DNA of 64,000 nucleotides from Pseudoalteromonas luteoviolacea (GCF_001696455.1 NZ_MAUJ01000010.1:62001-126000), one strand, 5' to 3'; shown: positions 54,761-63,577, counted from the stretch's first letter. A program made the numbers and translations. The notes: generated from the letters alone by a model not told the origin.

Positions 54761-56023
54761 CTAAAAGCGATATTCGCCACTCACTCGCCACAGTTGCTCA
54801 ATCTGCCTTGTAGGGAAGTTGCCATCGGCACGATTAGCCACTTTGGTTTCTAAGTACTGGAATTCAGCACCGAGTCGCCAACTGTCGGTCAGGCGCCATT
54901 TTAGGGTTGTCGTAATTGCCCCGCCATCACTTGCGTTGGGGTCGAATGTCCAGTGATCCAAGTCTTTTACTTGGAATTGCTCAATACGCCCACTAATACG
55001 GAATTTCTTCCAGCGATGTGTTAACAACACAAACTGAGTATCGAAATCATTGTCCACTCCACGCGCTCTACCCATTGCAGTATTACCTGACATAGCCTGA
55101 GCAATTAAATGGGTTTGGCGAGTAATTTTGAATTTATATGCCAAGCTCCAAAACTTGGTATCCCACGCATATTGGCCGGTATCATAATTTACTATGGCAG
55201 GATCACCATTATTATCATACCAATATGCTCTTAATGAATGACGGTTTTGATAGCTCCAGTGGGCACCAATATAGTAGCCAAAGCGCCCATCTATTTCTGT
55301 GAAAGGCTCTATTTGCCATGCTTGACCACTGAGTTGAGGTGACATAAACCCCGCTGTAGGGCGCAGCCTCAACGATTCATTAAATACGGATTGTCTATCA
55401 TGTGAAGAAAAACCTCGCCAAGACAGCACGGCCCCGGTCGGGTCATTGCCTTTGTAAACACCGACAAACCATTGCCAATTATGATCACTGGGGGTTTTCA
55501 AGCGCTTGCCACTGCGCTTAAGACTGGCCTCCAGACCAAAAACCCTGAGCTCTTCACCCAGCCATGCATTCAACGCCGAATAATTATAATTGTAAGGTGA
55601 AGACCAACCAATATCTGGGTTTTCTAAAGACATTTTGGGGTAAAAGCCACCTACTCGTAACTGTGGCTGATAGGCGCCTTTACTGATTGGTTTGTACTGA
55701 GCATAAAGCTCTGTAAAGCCCACCTTGCTATCAGGGTCTGGCACATATTGAACAACACTGTGCGCCGACCAGCTGCTGCTCAAGTCAAAGCGAGAATCAA
55801 GTACAGCCCGACTTAAGTTCAAGCGATCGTCACCCGCACCAAATCGATTAACCGAAGCCCCTCGTTCATACCAAGAGGCATACTCACTGGCAGACTGCCA
55901 GCTTGCTTGTATAAAGCCTTTGTGTTGCGCGCTTTGTCCATAAACCAATGGGCTTGCACTCAGCGCACCGCTCAACAGACATGCCGACACGACTTGCGAT
56001 CTATTCATAGTCGTCAAATTCAT
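54761..56023 (-). CDS. Porin-like outer-membrane beta-barrel protein
   Basis: 420 residues with a signal peptide (cleavage after VYG, about residue 29) and alternating short aromatic strands through to a C-terminal Phe (SGEYRF), the hallmark of outer-membrane barrels. It resembles phosphate-selective-porin-like proteins only in a general way, so the substrate is unknown. It overlaps the cupredoxin-like gene by 23 bases; GGAAG stands before ATG 56023. The coupling suggests the two exported proteins work together, perhaps in metal handling. Confidence 0.75.
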   Translation of the reverse strand: MNLTTMNRSQVVSACLLSGALSASPLVYGQSAQHKGFIQASWQSASEYASWYERGASVNRFGAGDDRLNLSRAVLDSRFDLSSSWSAHSVVQYVPDPDSKVGFTELYAQYKPISKGAYQPQLRVGGFYPKMSLENPDIGWSSPYNYNYSALNAWLGEELRVFGLEASLKRSGKRLKTPSDHNWQWFVGVYKGNDPTGAVLSWRGFSSHDRQSVFNESLRLRPTAGFMSPQLSGQAWQIEPFTEIDGRFGYYIGAHWSYQNRHSLRAYWYDNNGDPAIVNYDTGQYAWDTKFWSLAYKFKITRQTHLIAQAMSGNTAMGRARGVDNDFDTQFVLLTHRWKKFRISGRIEQFQVKDLDHWTFDPNASDGGAITTTLKWRLTDSWRLGAEFQYLETKVANRADGNFPTRQIEQLWRVSGEYRF

Positions 56024-56708
56024 CTGAAAAATCTTCCTTTGGTTTGAACAACGACTGATTAAGTTGGTACGTCAGCGTTTGATTAGTTTTAAGCGTTGTC
56101 ATTTTTATCGATTCTGGTTGGTCTAAGTCAGCAAACCCTTCATGCCAAACATGAATTGTCACGTCTTGCGCAACGGGCTTACTCAAAGAAACGTCAGCCA
56201 CTCCTTTATCATTTGTGATCGCAAAATGGGTGGAATCCACAACCAAAATATAACCCAACATCCAATCATGGATGTTACACCCCAGCTCTACTACACCAGT
56301 ATTGGCAAACGTGAGCGCTTGTGGGTTATCACGATATAGTTTGAATTCAAAAGGTTGTGCTGCAGAAAAGGAATAAACATGATGCAAAATTGAGTCATAA
56401 TTTGGAAAAGACACCTGAGCCCCTTTCGGTACCACCAAAATATGTGGCGTAAACGCTCTATCTCGCTGCCCCATTTTGTAGTCCAGCTTGGTTATGGCAC
56501 TTTGTTTGGTTAGCTGACTGCTTTCAAACCATACAACTGCCTCATTCACCGGCTGGCCTTCCTCATCGGTCACCTTAACCGTGACAGCCTTGGCAGCCAC
56601 ACTGGTTGCCCCTAACACGGTGAATAAACTCACCCGTGCCAACGCCGATAACACTCGCCTTTTCCTGTTTCGCTTTGTTGGTATTTTTACTTGCTGTTGA
56701 CGCTGCAT
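56001..56708 (-). CDS. Cupredoxin-like secreted protein (methylamine-utilisation/plastocyanin-like)
   Basis: 235 residues. A basic N-terminus and a signal peptide (to about residue 41) precede a cupredoxin-type fold: SFPNYDSILHHVYSFS supplies a ligand His, and VELGCNIHDWMLGYILVV supplies the Cys-His-Met set of a type 1 copper site. The C-terminal part is a carboxypeptidase-regulatory-like beta domain ending in an acidic tail. Such proteins are often annotated as methylamine utilisation protein but the role is undefined. Translationally coupled to the porin-like gene. Confidence 0.75.
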   Translation of the reverse strand: MQRQQQVKIPTKRNRKRRVLSALARVSLFTVLGATSVAAKAVTVKVTDEEGQPVNEAVVWFESSQLTKQSAITKLDYKMGQRDRAFTPHILVVPKGAQVSFPNYDSILHHVYSFSAAQPFEFKLYRDNPQALTFANTGVVELGCNIHDWMLGYILVVDSTHFAITNDKGVADVSLSKPVAQDVTIHVWHEGFADLDQPESIKMTTLKTNQTLTYQLNQSLFKPKEDFSDEFDDYE

Positions 56709-56872
56709 ATAACGCTGTCCTTATCAGGCCTAGTTTTTCATTTGAGTATAGACCGGACGACGTAAATAATGCATTCATCGCATTTTAAATTTGAATACGT
56801 ATGCAAGCCATTTAGAGCCTCTTGAATTGCCCTTAAGCTAGATGTAACTAATTGCACAAAGAGAATAAAAAA

Positions 56873-58933
56873 ATGCGTTACTCAAGCTCACTCAACCTTG
56901 TGGTTAGCCTGACCACGGGGCTTTTCGCGCTTAACATGACTGCCCATGCAGCCAGTTTCAGCGTTCAATCACCGGATAAGCAACTGACCTTCACAATCAG
57001 TGATGATCATACTCAGCCTAAGTACCAAGTAGCTTTTCAAGGCCAGACGATTATAAATCCATCGTCATTGGGGTTCGATTTTGCCCGCGCGCCATCCATG
57101 CGCGACAATATGTATATCAGCCATACCGAGCGGGCCAGCCGAAACAGTACTTGGCAACAACCTTGGGGTGAAGCCAGAGAAATTACCGATCATCACAACG
57201 AACTACTGGTCACCTTTGCAGATAAAACCACCAAAGCGACTCAGTACCGTGTTCGTATTCGTGTCTTTGATGATGGATTGGGGTTCCGCTACGAAGTCAA
57301 TCAAGATGGCGCTCGATATATTACGCGTGAACTTACTGAGTTTAGCATTACGGACAGTGACCAAAGCCAAGCTTGGTGGATCCCTGCTAGAGGCTGGAAC
57401 CGCTACGAGTACACTTACAATACCACCTCATTGCATAAAGCTGCGCACGTACATACACCGTTTACTTTTAAAAATAATCAGGGTGTACATATGAGTATTC
57501 ACGAGGCGGCACTTGTGGACTATGCCGGTATGACATTAAACCAGCGCAGGCCGGGCACCTTCGTCAGCGACTTAACGCCTTGGTCTGATGGCATCGCAGT
57601 TAAAACCAACGGTCAGTTTAAAACACCTTGGCGTACCCTTCAGGTAGGCGATCAAGCCACGGATTTGCTCAACTCTCATCTTATTCTCAACCTGAACGAA
57701 CCGAATAAACTGGGTGATGTATCTTGGGTTCAACCAGGAAAGTACACGGGCATTTGGTGGGGCATGCATATCGGCAAGCATACTTGGGGCAGTGGTAAAA
57801 AGCATGGCGCAACCACAGAGCGCACTAAAAGATACCTCAGCTTTGCCGCAGAACATGGCTTTGACGGTGTGTTAGTTGAAGGCTGGAATGTCGGCTGGGA
57901 TGGCGATTGGTTTTTCAATGGCGATGTATTCAGTTTTACCCAAGCCTACCCTGATTTCGACATTGATGCCATTAAGGCACATGCGGACAAAGTGGGCGCA
58001 CGCCTGATTGGCCACCATGAAACATCTGGTAATGTCAGTAACTATCGAAAGCAAATGGATGAAGCCTTTAAACTGTATGAACAGGCTGGAGTCACACAGG
58101 TAAAAACAGGCTATGTTGCAGATGGAGGCAATATCAAACGCATTGACGAACGTGGCCATGCAAGGTTCGAGTGGCATGACGGACAGTTTATGGTGAATGA
58201 ATATTTGGACAACATCAAACTCGCTGCAAAGTATAAAATTAGTATTAACACCCATGAGCCAATCAAGGATACCGGCCTGCGCCGTACTTATCCGAACTGG
58301 CTTACCCGTGAAGGTGCAAGAGGCCAAGAGTTCAATGCTTGGGGCACTCCGCCGAATCCACCCGAACACACCCCCATGCTCGCCTTTACGCGCATGCTAG
58401 CCGGTCCGATGGATTTTACACCGGGTATTTTTGATATGGGTTTCAATGGGCTTGGTGATAAAACCAATAGACCGCAAACAACGCTGGCCAAACAGCTTGC
58501 CCTTTATGTTGTGCTATATAGCCCTGTTCAAATGGCCGCTGATTTACCTGAAAATTATCTAGCAAGGCCAGATGCATTTCAGTTTATTAAAGATGTGCCC
58601 GCAGACTGGGAGCACAGTATCGCACTGGCTGGAGAGGTCGGAGACTACGTTGTATTTGCTCGTAAAGAACGTGCACGCGGAAAATACGCAGGCAACGATT
58701 GGTATTTAGGCGCAATTACCGATGAGCAGGCGCGCAAGTTGACTGTCGAGTTGGACTTTTTGTCACCTGGCCAACGCTATGAAGCACAAATCTATCAAGA
58801 TGGTGACAACGCCAACTGGCAACAAAACCCGTATGCACTGACCGTTAAAAAGCATATAGTGACACACAAAGACACACTGTCCCTCAACTTAGCGACCAGT
58901 GGCGGAACCGCTATCCGCTTCAAAGCACTATAG
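56873..58933 (+). CDS. GH97 family alpha-glucosidase (SusB-like), secreted
   Basis: About 686 residues. Signal peptide to about residue 27 (AHA). The GH97 N-terminal beta-sandwich begins SVQSPDKQLTFTISDD, then a TIM barrel with HIGKHTWGSGKKHGATTERTK-type region, EGWNVGWDGDW, IGHHETSG and INTHEPIKDTGLRRTYPNW, and a C-terminal domain with VYSPVQMAADLPENY-like sequence. The NTHEP / RTYPN / EGARG pattern is that of the inverting GH97 alpha-glucosidases that need calcium. It should hydrolyse alpha-glucans or oligosaccharides in the periplasm. ATG 56873 is chosen for its AAAGAGAA site; an in-frame codon at 56852 is possible. No sus-type transporter is adjacent. Confidence 0.92.
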   Translation: MRYSSSLNLVVSLTTGLFALNMTAHAASFSVQSPDKQLTFTISDDHTQPKYQVAFQGQTIINPSSLGFDFARAPSMRDNMYISHTERASRNSTWQQPWGEAREITDHHNELLVTFADKTTKATQYRVRIRVFDDGLGFRYEVNQDGARYITRELTEFSITDSDQSQAWWIPARGWNRYEYTYNTTSLHKAAHVHTPFTFKNNQGVHMSIHEAALVDYAGMTLNQRRPGTFVSDLTPWSDGIAVKTNGQFKTPWRTLQVGDQATDLLNSHLILNLNEPNKLGDVSWVQPGKYTGIWWGMHIGKHTWGSGKKHGATTERTKRYLSFAAEHGFDGVLVEGWNVGWDGDWFFNGDVFSFTQAYPDFDIDAIKAHADKVGARLIGHHETSGNVSNYRKQMDEAFKLYEQAGVTQVKTGYVADGGNIKRIDERGHARFEWHDGQFMVNEYLDNIKLAAKYKISINTHEPIKDTGLRRTYPNWLTREGARGQEFNAWGTPPNPPEHTPMLAFTRMLAGPMDFTPGIFDMGFNGLGDKTNRPQTTLAKQLALYVVLYSPVQMAADLPENYLARPDAFQFIKDVPADWEHSIALAGEVGDYVVFARKERARGKYAGNDWYLGAITDEQARKLTVELDFLSPGQRYEAQIYQDGDNANWQQNPYALTVKKHIVTHKDTLSLNLATSGGTAIRFKAL

Positions 58934-58946
58934 ATTTCACTCACAG

Positions 58947-58972
58947 AAAAGGCGTCTAATAACACGCCTTTT
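58947..58972 (+). terminator. Terminator after the GH97 gene
   Basis: Stem AAAAGGCGT / ACGCCTTTT with an 8-base loop, followed by CTTTAC, 13 bases after the stop codon. Confidence 0.75.
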
Positions 58973-59044
58973 CTTTACAAACTCTCCGTTACGAACTAAA
59001 CCTATTTGGGTAGTCCCTCACCACCTCACCATCGAAATAACCAC

Positions 59045-59089
59045 TTAATTACACGTTAAATTAACCTTCGCGTAATAATATGTAATTAA
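59045..59089. promoter_or_regulatory. Inverted repeat in the region upstream of the reb regulator
   Basis: Exact 9-bp inverted repeat TTAATTACA / TGTAATTAA separated by 27 bases, in the AT-rich 325-base gap 58934-59258 between the GH97 gene and the regulator. It could be an operator for autoregulation; the long spacer makes chance a real option. Apart from the GH97 terminator, nothing else was recognised in this gap. Confidence 0.3.
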
Positions 59090-59258
59090 TAGTTCGTAAG
59101 TTACCCCGATTGAAAACGAGAAAAATTACTTAAGTTGTATCCACAGCCTTAAATCACCTTGTTTGTAAATTTCCAAATGTGTAAAAAGCAAAATATTGTG
59201 TTTTTTACTTAGAAAGGATTTTCGCTAGACAAAAGTTAATATTGCTTTGGAGTCAACG

Positions 59259-60749
59259 ATGAATGAATCAACATTAAGCGCTATCTCACCATCAGATGCG
59301 ATAGAAAACCAATTACCCCTCACTCAATCACTTACTCGCTATCTTAATGCGAGATGTCCAGAACACACCCTGCGACAGCTTTCTTTAGAAGTGGAAGACA
59401 AAACGCAACAGCTAAAAACACACATTGTGTTTAATCAAGAAAACAATTCTGTAAGCAACAACCAGCAGAGTTATCCCATTGTATATCAGAGAAAACGTAT
59501 TGGGGCTTTAAATCTACTCACCAAAAGTAGCCTGCCTCGTCCGACACAATCAGAACTCACACAGCTTTCAAGCCAAATAGGTATACTGGTTAAACGCAAT
59601 GCAATTCAGACACTATCTCGCAGGTACCTTGGCAAAAAAGCGTCACTGCAAGGCTATAGTGATCAAATATTAAATTTGGAAAAAACCATTGAGCGGATAG
59701 CCGCTAAGTTATGTCCAGTCTATATCCAAGCTGAGTCAGGCAGTGAAGTCATTGATGTCGCCTGCTCGATCCACTTTAGTAGTTACGCAAAACACCATCC
59801 ATTTTACGAAATTGACTGTGCCAGCTGCGACGAGGACGATTTTGCCAAAAAACTACACCACGTAAATAAAACGATGAATCAGGGGTGTATTTTTTTCAGC
59901 CATATTGATGCGCTATCTTTAACACAGCAAAAGTATCTACTCGAACAACTCACCACACAAAGTAGAAACAGTGCGAGCTATACCAGCAAAATTGACTTGC
60001 AGCGTATTCGCATCATTAGTGCCAGTGAATCTGACATCCAAACACTCGTTGACCAAGCACGGTTTCTGCCGAGTCTGTGGCAAAAATTAAACTTTTTCAG
60101 TTTGCAGATCCCACCATTGCGTGAACGACCTGATGATATTTATACACTGGTCGATCAGCTCTCCGAAGTCTACCAGCTTTCACCTCAACAGCAGTTAACT
60201 GAACAAGCGAAATCGGTTTTAAAAAACTACCGTTGGCCTAACAACATTGCCGAGCTGGAAAAAGTATTACTGCGTACTTTTACGTTGGCGCAAGAGAATG
60301 ACATCAGCGAACACACCTTAGTTAATATTTACCCTGAGCTTGCAAATACAAACGCATTTACGCAAAATCCACAAAATTGTGTGGAATATTTGCTGGCTGG
60401 TGATTTAACACCGTTTAACAAATACCACCCCAGCTTGCAAAAGGCGCTGTCCTATATTCTAGAGCACTGGCAACGCGATATCTCTCTTAAAGAGTTGGCC
60501 GCCAATGCCTATGTTAGCTCGTCACACCTGTCTTACTTATTCAAACGCGCTTTACAGCGCAGTTTCAAACAAATTCTCGCGGAACTTAGGATCCGCAAAG
60601 CTTGCCAATTAATAGAACACAATCCAAACCTACGTATCACTGACTTGTGTATGGAAGTTGGATTTGGCGACCTCAGTCACTTCGAGAAAATCTTCCGTCG
60701 CTACACACAAATGTCTCCTCGCGAATATAAAAAGCGTCAGCAACCGTAA
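59259..60749 (+). CDS. Regulator with degenerate sigma54-type AAA+ domain and AraC-type DNA-binding domain
   Basis: 496 residues. The N-terminal part (1-130) looks like a sensory, GAF-like domain (YQRKRIGALNLL). The middle (about 135-365) follows a sigma54 activator AAA+ domain: CIFFSHIDALSLTQQKYLLEQL for the Walker B region, FFSLQIPPLRERPDDI for the C-terminal LRxR motif, and YRWPNNIAELEKVL. However, the Walker A loop is replaced (IQAESGSEVIDVA) and no GAFTGA loop is seen. The C-terminus (about 390-496) is an AraC double helix-turn-helix (SLKELAANAYVSSSHLSYLFK, DLCMEVGFGDLSHFEKIFRR). It should bind DNA but not activate sigma54. ATG 59259 has TTGGAG 7 bases upstream. It immediately precedes the reb genes and presumably controls them. 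Confidence 0.85.
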   Translation: MNESTLSAISPSDAIENQLPLTQSLTRYLNARCPEHTLRQLSLEVEDKTQQLKTHIVFNQENNSVSNNQQSYPIVYQRKRIGALNLLTKSSLPRPTQSELTQLSSQIGILVKRNAIQTLSRRYLGKKASLQGYSDQILNLEKTIERIAAKLCPVYIQAESGSEVIDVACSIHFSSYAKHHPFYEIDCASCDEDDFAKKLHHVNKTMNQGCIFFSHIDALSLTQQKYLLEQLTTQSRNSASYTSKIDLQRIRIISASESDIQTLVDQARFLPSLWQKLNFFSLQIPPLRERPDDIYTLVDQLSEVYQLSPQQQLTEQAKSVLKNYRWPNNIAELEKVLLRTFTLAQENDISEHTLVNIYPELANTNAFTQNPQNCVEYLLAGDLTPFNKYHPSLQKALSYILEHWQRDISLKELAANAYVSSSHLSYLFKRALQRSFKQILAELRIRKACQLIEHNPNLRITDLCMEVGFGDLSHFEKIFRRYTQMSPREYKKRQQP

Positions 60750-60843
60750 CTGCCAAATTTACCCCTACTTTTCAATATATTGAGCCGATTAATTACGACG
60801 GTAAATACCTAAACTGGCTGTATTGAAAACGACGGGTAACAAC

Positions 60844-61062
60844 ATGGCAGATATAGAAGCACTAAAGCAACTGAACGAATTGGTAGCGCAGCAAGCACCA
60901 GGTCTCTCACGGGATATGTTATTGCAAGCTACCGCGCAGTCTTTAGGTAACTCTGCTCATAATGCCACGCTCGCACAAAATCAGCACAACGCCATTATTA
61001 AGACCAATACGGCACTGGCAAGTGAGATGTTGCTGAGTATGGGCCCGAAAGCGTCGAAATAG
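60844..61062 (+). CDS. Reb-type R-body protein (divergent)
   Basis: 72 residues. The central stretch LLQATAQSLGNSAHNATLAQNQHNA matches the conserved helix of RebB proteins (SQAL-NAAHNA-AQQQA), but the N-terminal DSVTQVN block is missing. ATG 60844 is used; TTG 60823 lies upstream in frame. First small gene after the regulator, at 94 bases. Probably a minor or regulatory R-body component. Confidence 0.7.
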   Translation: MADIEALKQLNELVAQQAPGLSRDMLLQATAQSLGNSAHNATLAQNQHNAIIKTNTALASEMLLSMGPKASK

Positions 61063-61135
61063 TTTTTTGCCAGCGGTTTTGGCTAAAACGTACGGTCTTT
61101 GAAGACCAATAACTAACCAATAGAAGGAAAACACT

Positions 61136-61420
61136 ATGGCAGCAGCACCAAGTGCGGCAGGTGGTGTAAACGGCCAAGTGACAGACTCTGTCACTCAGGT
61201 AAACACCAGTGTCACAGGTTCAACACCTGCATCAAGTACGGGCAACCTACTACTGTCAACAAGTCATGCATTAGGCACCGCAGCACTCAATGCAACGACA
61301 GGTAACCAGCAAGCAGGTATTACGATGCAGGCGGCGACAGTTCAAGGCATTAACTCACTCATGTCAACAGGCACAGCCGTTGTTGGGCGTGGAAGTTCAG
61401 AAATTCTTAGCAAAGGCTAA
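61136..61420 (+). CDS. rebB: RebB family R-body protein
   Basis: 94 residues with the RebB signature: VTDSVTQVNTSVTG, STSHALGTAALNAT and ITMQAATVQGINSL. RebB proteins polymerise into refractile bodies, coiled protein ribbons that unroll, first known from Caedibacter. This copy has an extra Ala/Gly-rich N-terminus (AAAPSAAGGV) and has lost the AMAMGNL stretch in favour of ASSTGNL. AAGGAAAA precedes the ATG by 5-6 bases. Confidence 0.88.
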   Translation: MAAAPSAAGGVNGQVTDSVTQVNTSVTGSTPASSTGNLLLSTSHALGTAALNATTGNQQAGITMQAATVQGINSLMSTGTAVVGRGSSEILSKG

Positions 61421-61458
61421 TTCAGCCAATTAATTAACTATTTAACGAGGAAAATATC

Positions 61459-61725
61459 ATGGCAGATACAGTAAACGCAGCAATCACAGATTCAGTTACT
61501 CAAGTAAACACTAAAGTTGTTGGCGAAACACCAGCAATGGCAATGGGCAACCTATTAATGTCTACAAGCCAAGCATTGAGTAACGCTGCGCACAACGCGA
61601 CTTCAGCGCAACAACAAGCACAAATCACAATGCAAGCTGCAACTGTACAAGGTGTTAACTCACTGATGTCTATCGGTAGCTCAGTGGTTGGCCGCAGTGC
61701 TGAAGGCATCATCGAGAAAGGCTAA
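61459..61725 (+). CDS. rebB: RebB family R-body protein
   Basis: 88 residues, a canonical RebB: ITDSVTQVNTKVVG, AMAMGNLLMSTSQAL, AAHNATSAQQQAQIT and QAATVQGVNSLMSIG. Nearly identical to the next gene, so the pair is a recent tandem duplication. GAGGAAAA ribosome site. Likely a major structural subunit of the ribbon. Confidence 0.92.
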   Translation: MADTVNAAITDSVTQVNTKVVGETPAMAMGNLLMSTSQALSNAAHNATSAQQQAQITMQAATVQGVNSLMSIGSSVVGRSAEGIIEKG

Positions 61726-61778
61726 TCGCTGACTCGCTAAATGCACATCCACTTAATCAAAATTAACAGGAGTCAATC

Positions 61779-62048
61779 ATGGCAGATACAGTTAATGCAC
61801 AGGTTACAGATTCAGTTACGCAAGTGAATACCAAAGTTGTTGGTGAAACACCTGCAATGGCAATGGGTAACCTACTCATGTCTACCAGCCAAGCATTAGG
61901 TACCGCAGCGCACAATGCAACAGCTGCACAACAACAAGCAGCCATCACAATGCAAGCAGCTACCGTACAAGGTGTTAACTCACTGATGTCTATCGGTACT
62001 TCAGTCATTGGTCGCAGTGCTGAAGACATCATAGAGCCTGATGCTTAA
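61779..62048 (+). CDS. rebB: RebB family R-body protein
   Basis: 89 residues, differing from the preceding gene at about a dozen positions, mostly near residues 8-9, 41-55 and the C-terminus (IIEPDA versus IIEKG). AGGAG precedes the ATG. It is the last gene before the terminator at 62097-62130 and closes the first reb transcription unit. Confidence 0.92.
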   Translation: MADTVNAQVTDSVTQVNTKVVGETPAMAMGNLLMSTSQALGTAAHNATAAQQQAAITMQAATVQGVNSLMSIGTSVIGRSAEDIIEPDA

Positions 62049-62096
62049 TCGGAATTGGATTTGTTGATTAAAGGATACTGATCCACTATCCCAACC

Positions 62097-62130
62097 AAGC
62101 TCTTAGTGATTGAATCACCGCTAAGAGCTT
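62097..62130 (+). terminator. Terminator of the first reb unit
   Basis: Perfect 10-bp stem AAGCTCTTAG / CTAAGAGCTT with a 14-base loop and TTTACTG after it, 49 bases past the rebB stop and 20 bases before the next start codon. Confidence 0.8.
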
Positions 62131-62150
62131 TTTACTGTTTGGAGTTACAT

Positions 62151-62447
62151 ATGGAAAACCTCAATAGTGCACCTGATGCCGCTGAGTCTGCGGTACAAAG
62201 TGCGCAGCAATCAATTGCTCAATCCACCGCATTGGCTCTCTCGGATGCAACCGATAACTTACGTAACCTCAATACTTTGAGTACTACTGCAATTGGCGTC
62301 GCACTGTCTCAATACATAGAAACTGGCGATGATAAGTTTTCAAAAATCATTGAAGATGCACAATCAATAGTGAGTCGCGGCGCGGATAACTTCAGTGCCG
62401 TTGGAGAAAAAATTGCCACTGTCCTACATGAAAATCAAGACGAATAG
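62151..62447 (+). CDS. Reb-associated protein, ATDNLRNL type
   Basis: 98 residues. Core SAQQSIAQSTALALSDATDNLRNL and STTAIGVALSQYIETGD define a second Reb-locus family, shared with the partial gene at the window's right end. Helical and Ala/Ser-rich like RebA/RebB. ATG 62151 has GGAG 7 bases upstream; the frame is open further to 62106 but would begin inside the terminator. Exact role unknown. Confidence 0.75.
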   Translation: MENLNSAPDAAESAVQSAQQSIAQSTALALSDATDNLRNLNTLSTTAIGVALSQYIETGDDKFSKIIEDAQSIVSRGADNFSAVGEKIATVLHENQDE

Positions 62448-62452
62448 CCACG

Positions 62453-62470
62453 TTGGGGGCACGCCCCCAA
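62453..62470 (+). terminator. Hairpin after the ATDNLRNL-type gene
   Basis: TTGGGGGC / GCCCCCAA, an 8-bp GC-rich stem starting 6 bases after the stop. No proper T run follows, so it may be an mRNA-stabilising hairpin rather than a terminator. Confidence 0.5.
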
Positions 62471-62598
62471 AATCCTAAAAAAGCCCGAATCAAATCTAGC
62501 TTTACCCGATTTTTAAACGGTCAATCTTCGTATTCTAGTTGCAATTACTGCTCAGTTGTTGAGCGACTAACCAGTTTGAATTTAACGAGGACTAAATC

Positions 62599-62979
62599 AT
62601 GAGTGAGCAAGACAAAGACAGCGTGCCATTTTCGCAACAAGCGACGAGTATGACTGAAACTACTTTAGCGGAGACACTCGGGCTATCAATGCATAATGCC
62701 GTTACCAGTCAACAGCACGCCCAAATGACCACCGCGGCTTCAATTACCAATGCCTGCGCCAGATTGCTAAAAACGCCTAATCCAACCCAGGCAACTGAAA
62801 AAGACAAAGAAAAACCACAAGACACGGCCGATGAAGCCATGGTAGCAGAACCCGCAGAGCCTGAACCAAACAAAAAAGAGAAAAAACCCCGTTTCAATCT
62901 CTTTCGCTTTGGTAAGAACAAGCAAACGGCACCAAAAGAAGAACCAACCAAGCCCGATGAACCAACTGATACGGAGTAA
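62599..62979 (+). CDS. Reb-type protein with a charged C-terminal tail
   Basis: 126 residues in two parts. Residues 18-53 (TTLAETLGLSMHNAVTSQQ and ITNACARLL) match the short Reb-type protein at 63638-63814. The second half is low-complexity, alternating Lys and Glu/Pro (EPEPNKKEKK, PKEEPTKPDEP). The tail may extend from the ribbon or bind a partner. Ends 5 bases before the next gene, so the two are co-translated. Confidence 0.72.
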   Translation: MSEQDKDSVPFSQQATSMTETTLAETLGLSMHNAVTSQQHAQMTTAASITNACARLLKTPNPTQATEKDKEKPQDTADEAMVAEPAEPEPNKKEKKPRFNLFRFGKNKQTAPKEEPTKPDEPTDTE

Positions 62980-62984
62980 ATACA

Positions 62985-63227
62985 ATGACTTCACTTGCCA
63001 AATACAGCGCACTTTACGAAGAGCATATGGCGCAGATCCAAGCCCTCTCTGAAAAGCAAGAACAAGAAGTAGCAGACTTACTGGCAGAAAATGATCAAAG
63101 ACTAGCGTCTTTAGCGCCATTTTCTGACGCGCAGAGTGTTAATCAAGAAGTCACCAAGCAGTTAGAAGCCGTCGAGGAACAGATCAACGACGCACTCGAT
63201 GAAATTAATAGCCAGCTTATTGGCTAG
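62985..63227 (+). CDS. Small coiled-coil protein in the reb locus
   Basis: 80 residues, almost wholly helical and acidic, with heptad-like runs (QIQALSEKQEQEVADLLAEN and LEAVEEQINDALDEI). No Reb signature and no family recognised; by size and place it could be the counterpart of the small accessory RebC. Starts 5 bases after the preceding stop. Confidence 0.6.
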   Translation: MTSLAKYSALYEEHMAQIQALSEKQEQEVADLLAENDQRLASLAPFSDAQSVNQEVTKQLEAVEEQINDALDEINSQLIG

Positions 63228-63261
63228 TTCGACCATACATTAAACTGAAAAGGAAATAGCA

Positions 63262-63543
63262 ATGGCTAAAGATCCAGCTGTAAACAAACAAATTACCGAC
63301 TCTATCACCCAAGTAAATACCAAGGTACTTGCAGATAATCCCGCAATGGCCATGGGAAACCTCTACGCTTCAATGGGAGCAGCCCTGTCAAATGCAGGTC
63401 ACAACGCAGCTAATGCGCAGCAACAAGCCGCGATCACGGTACAGGCCGCGACAATCCAAGGCGTCAACGCTTTAGGGGCGGTCGGCAGCGCGGTACTTGG
63501 ACGCGCGGCATCTGCCATCACTGAAAAAGATGATGGTCAATAG
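63262..63543 (+). CDS. rebB: RebB family R-body protein
   Basis: 93 residues: ITDSITQVNTKVLADNPAMAMGNLYASM, NAGHNAANAQQQAAIT and QAATIQGVNAL. Clearly RebB but more distant from the tandem pair at 61459 and 61779, and with YASMGAAL like RebB of other bacteria. AAAAGGAAA ribosome site. Followed by a terminator-like hairpin. Confidence 0.92.
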   Translation: MAKDPAVNKQITDSITQVNTKVLADNPAMAMGNLYASMGAALSNAGHNAANAQQQAAITVQAATIQGVNALGAVGSAVLGRAASAITEKDDGQ

Positions 63544-63556
63544 GTAACCTATAGTG

Positions 63557-63577
63557 CAGAGGCGATCCTCGCCTCTG
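63557..63577 (+). terminator. Terminator after the fourth rebB
   Basis: Perfect 9-bp stem CAGAGGCGA / TCGCCTCTG with a 3-base loop, followed by TTTGAGC, 14 bases after the stop. Confidence 0.75.

Noticed and set aside
61459..62048. Near-identical repeat units suggestive of a repeat array.
   Set aside because: They are two complete rebB genes with their own ribosome sites, explained by tandem duplication.
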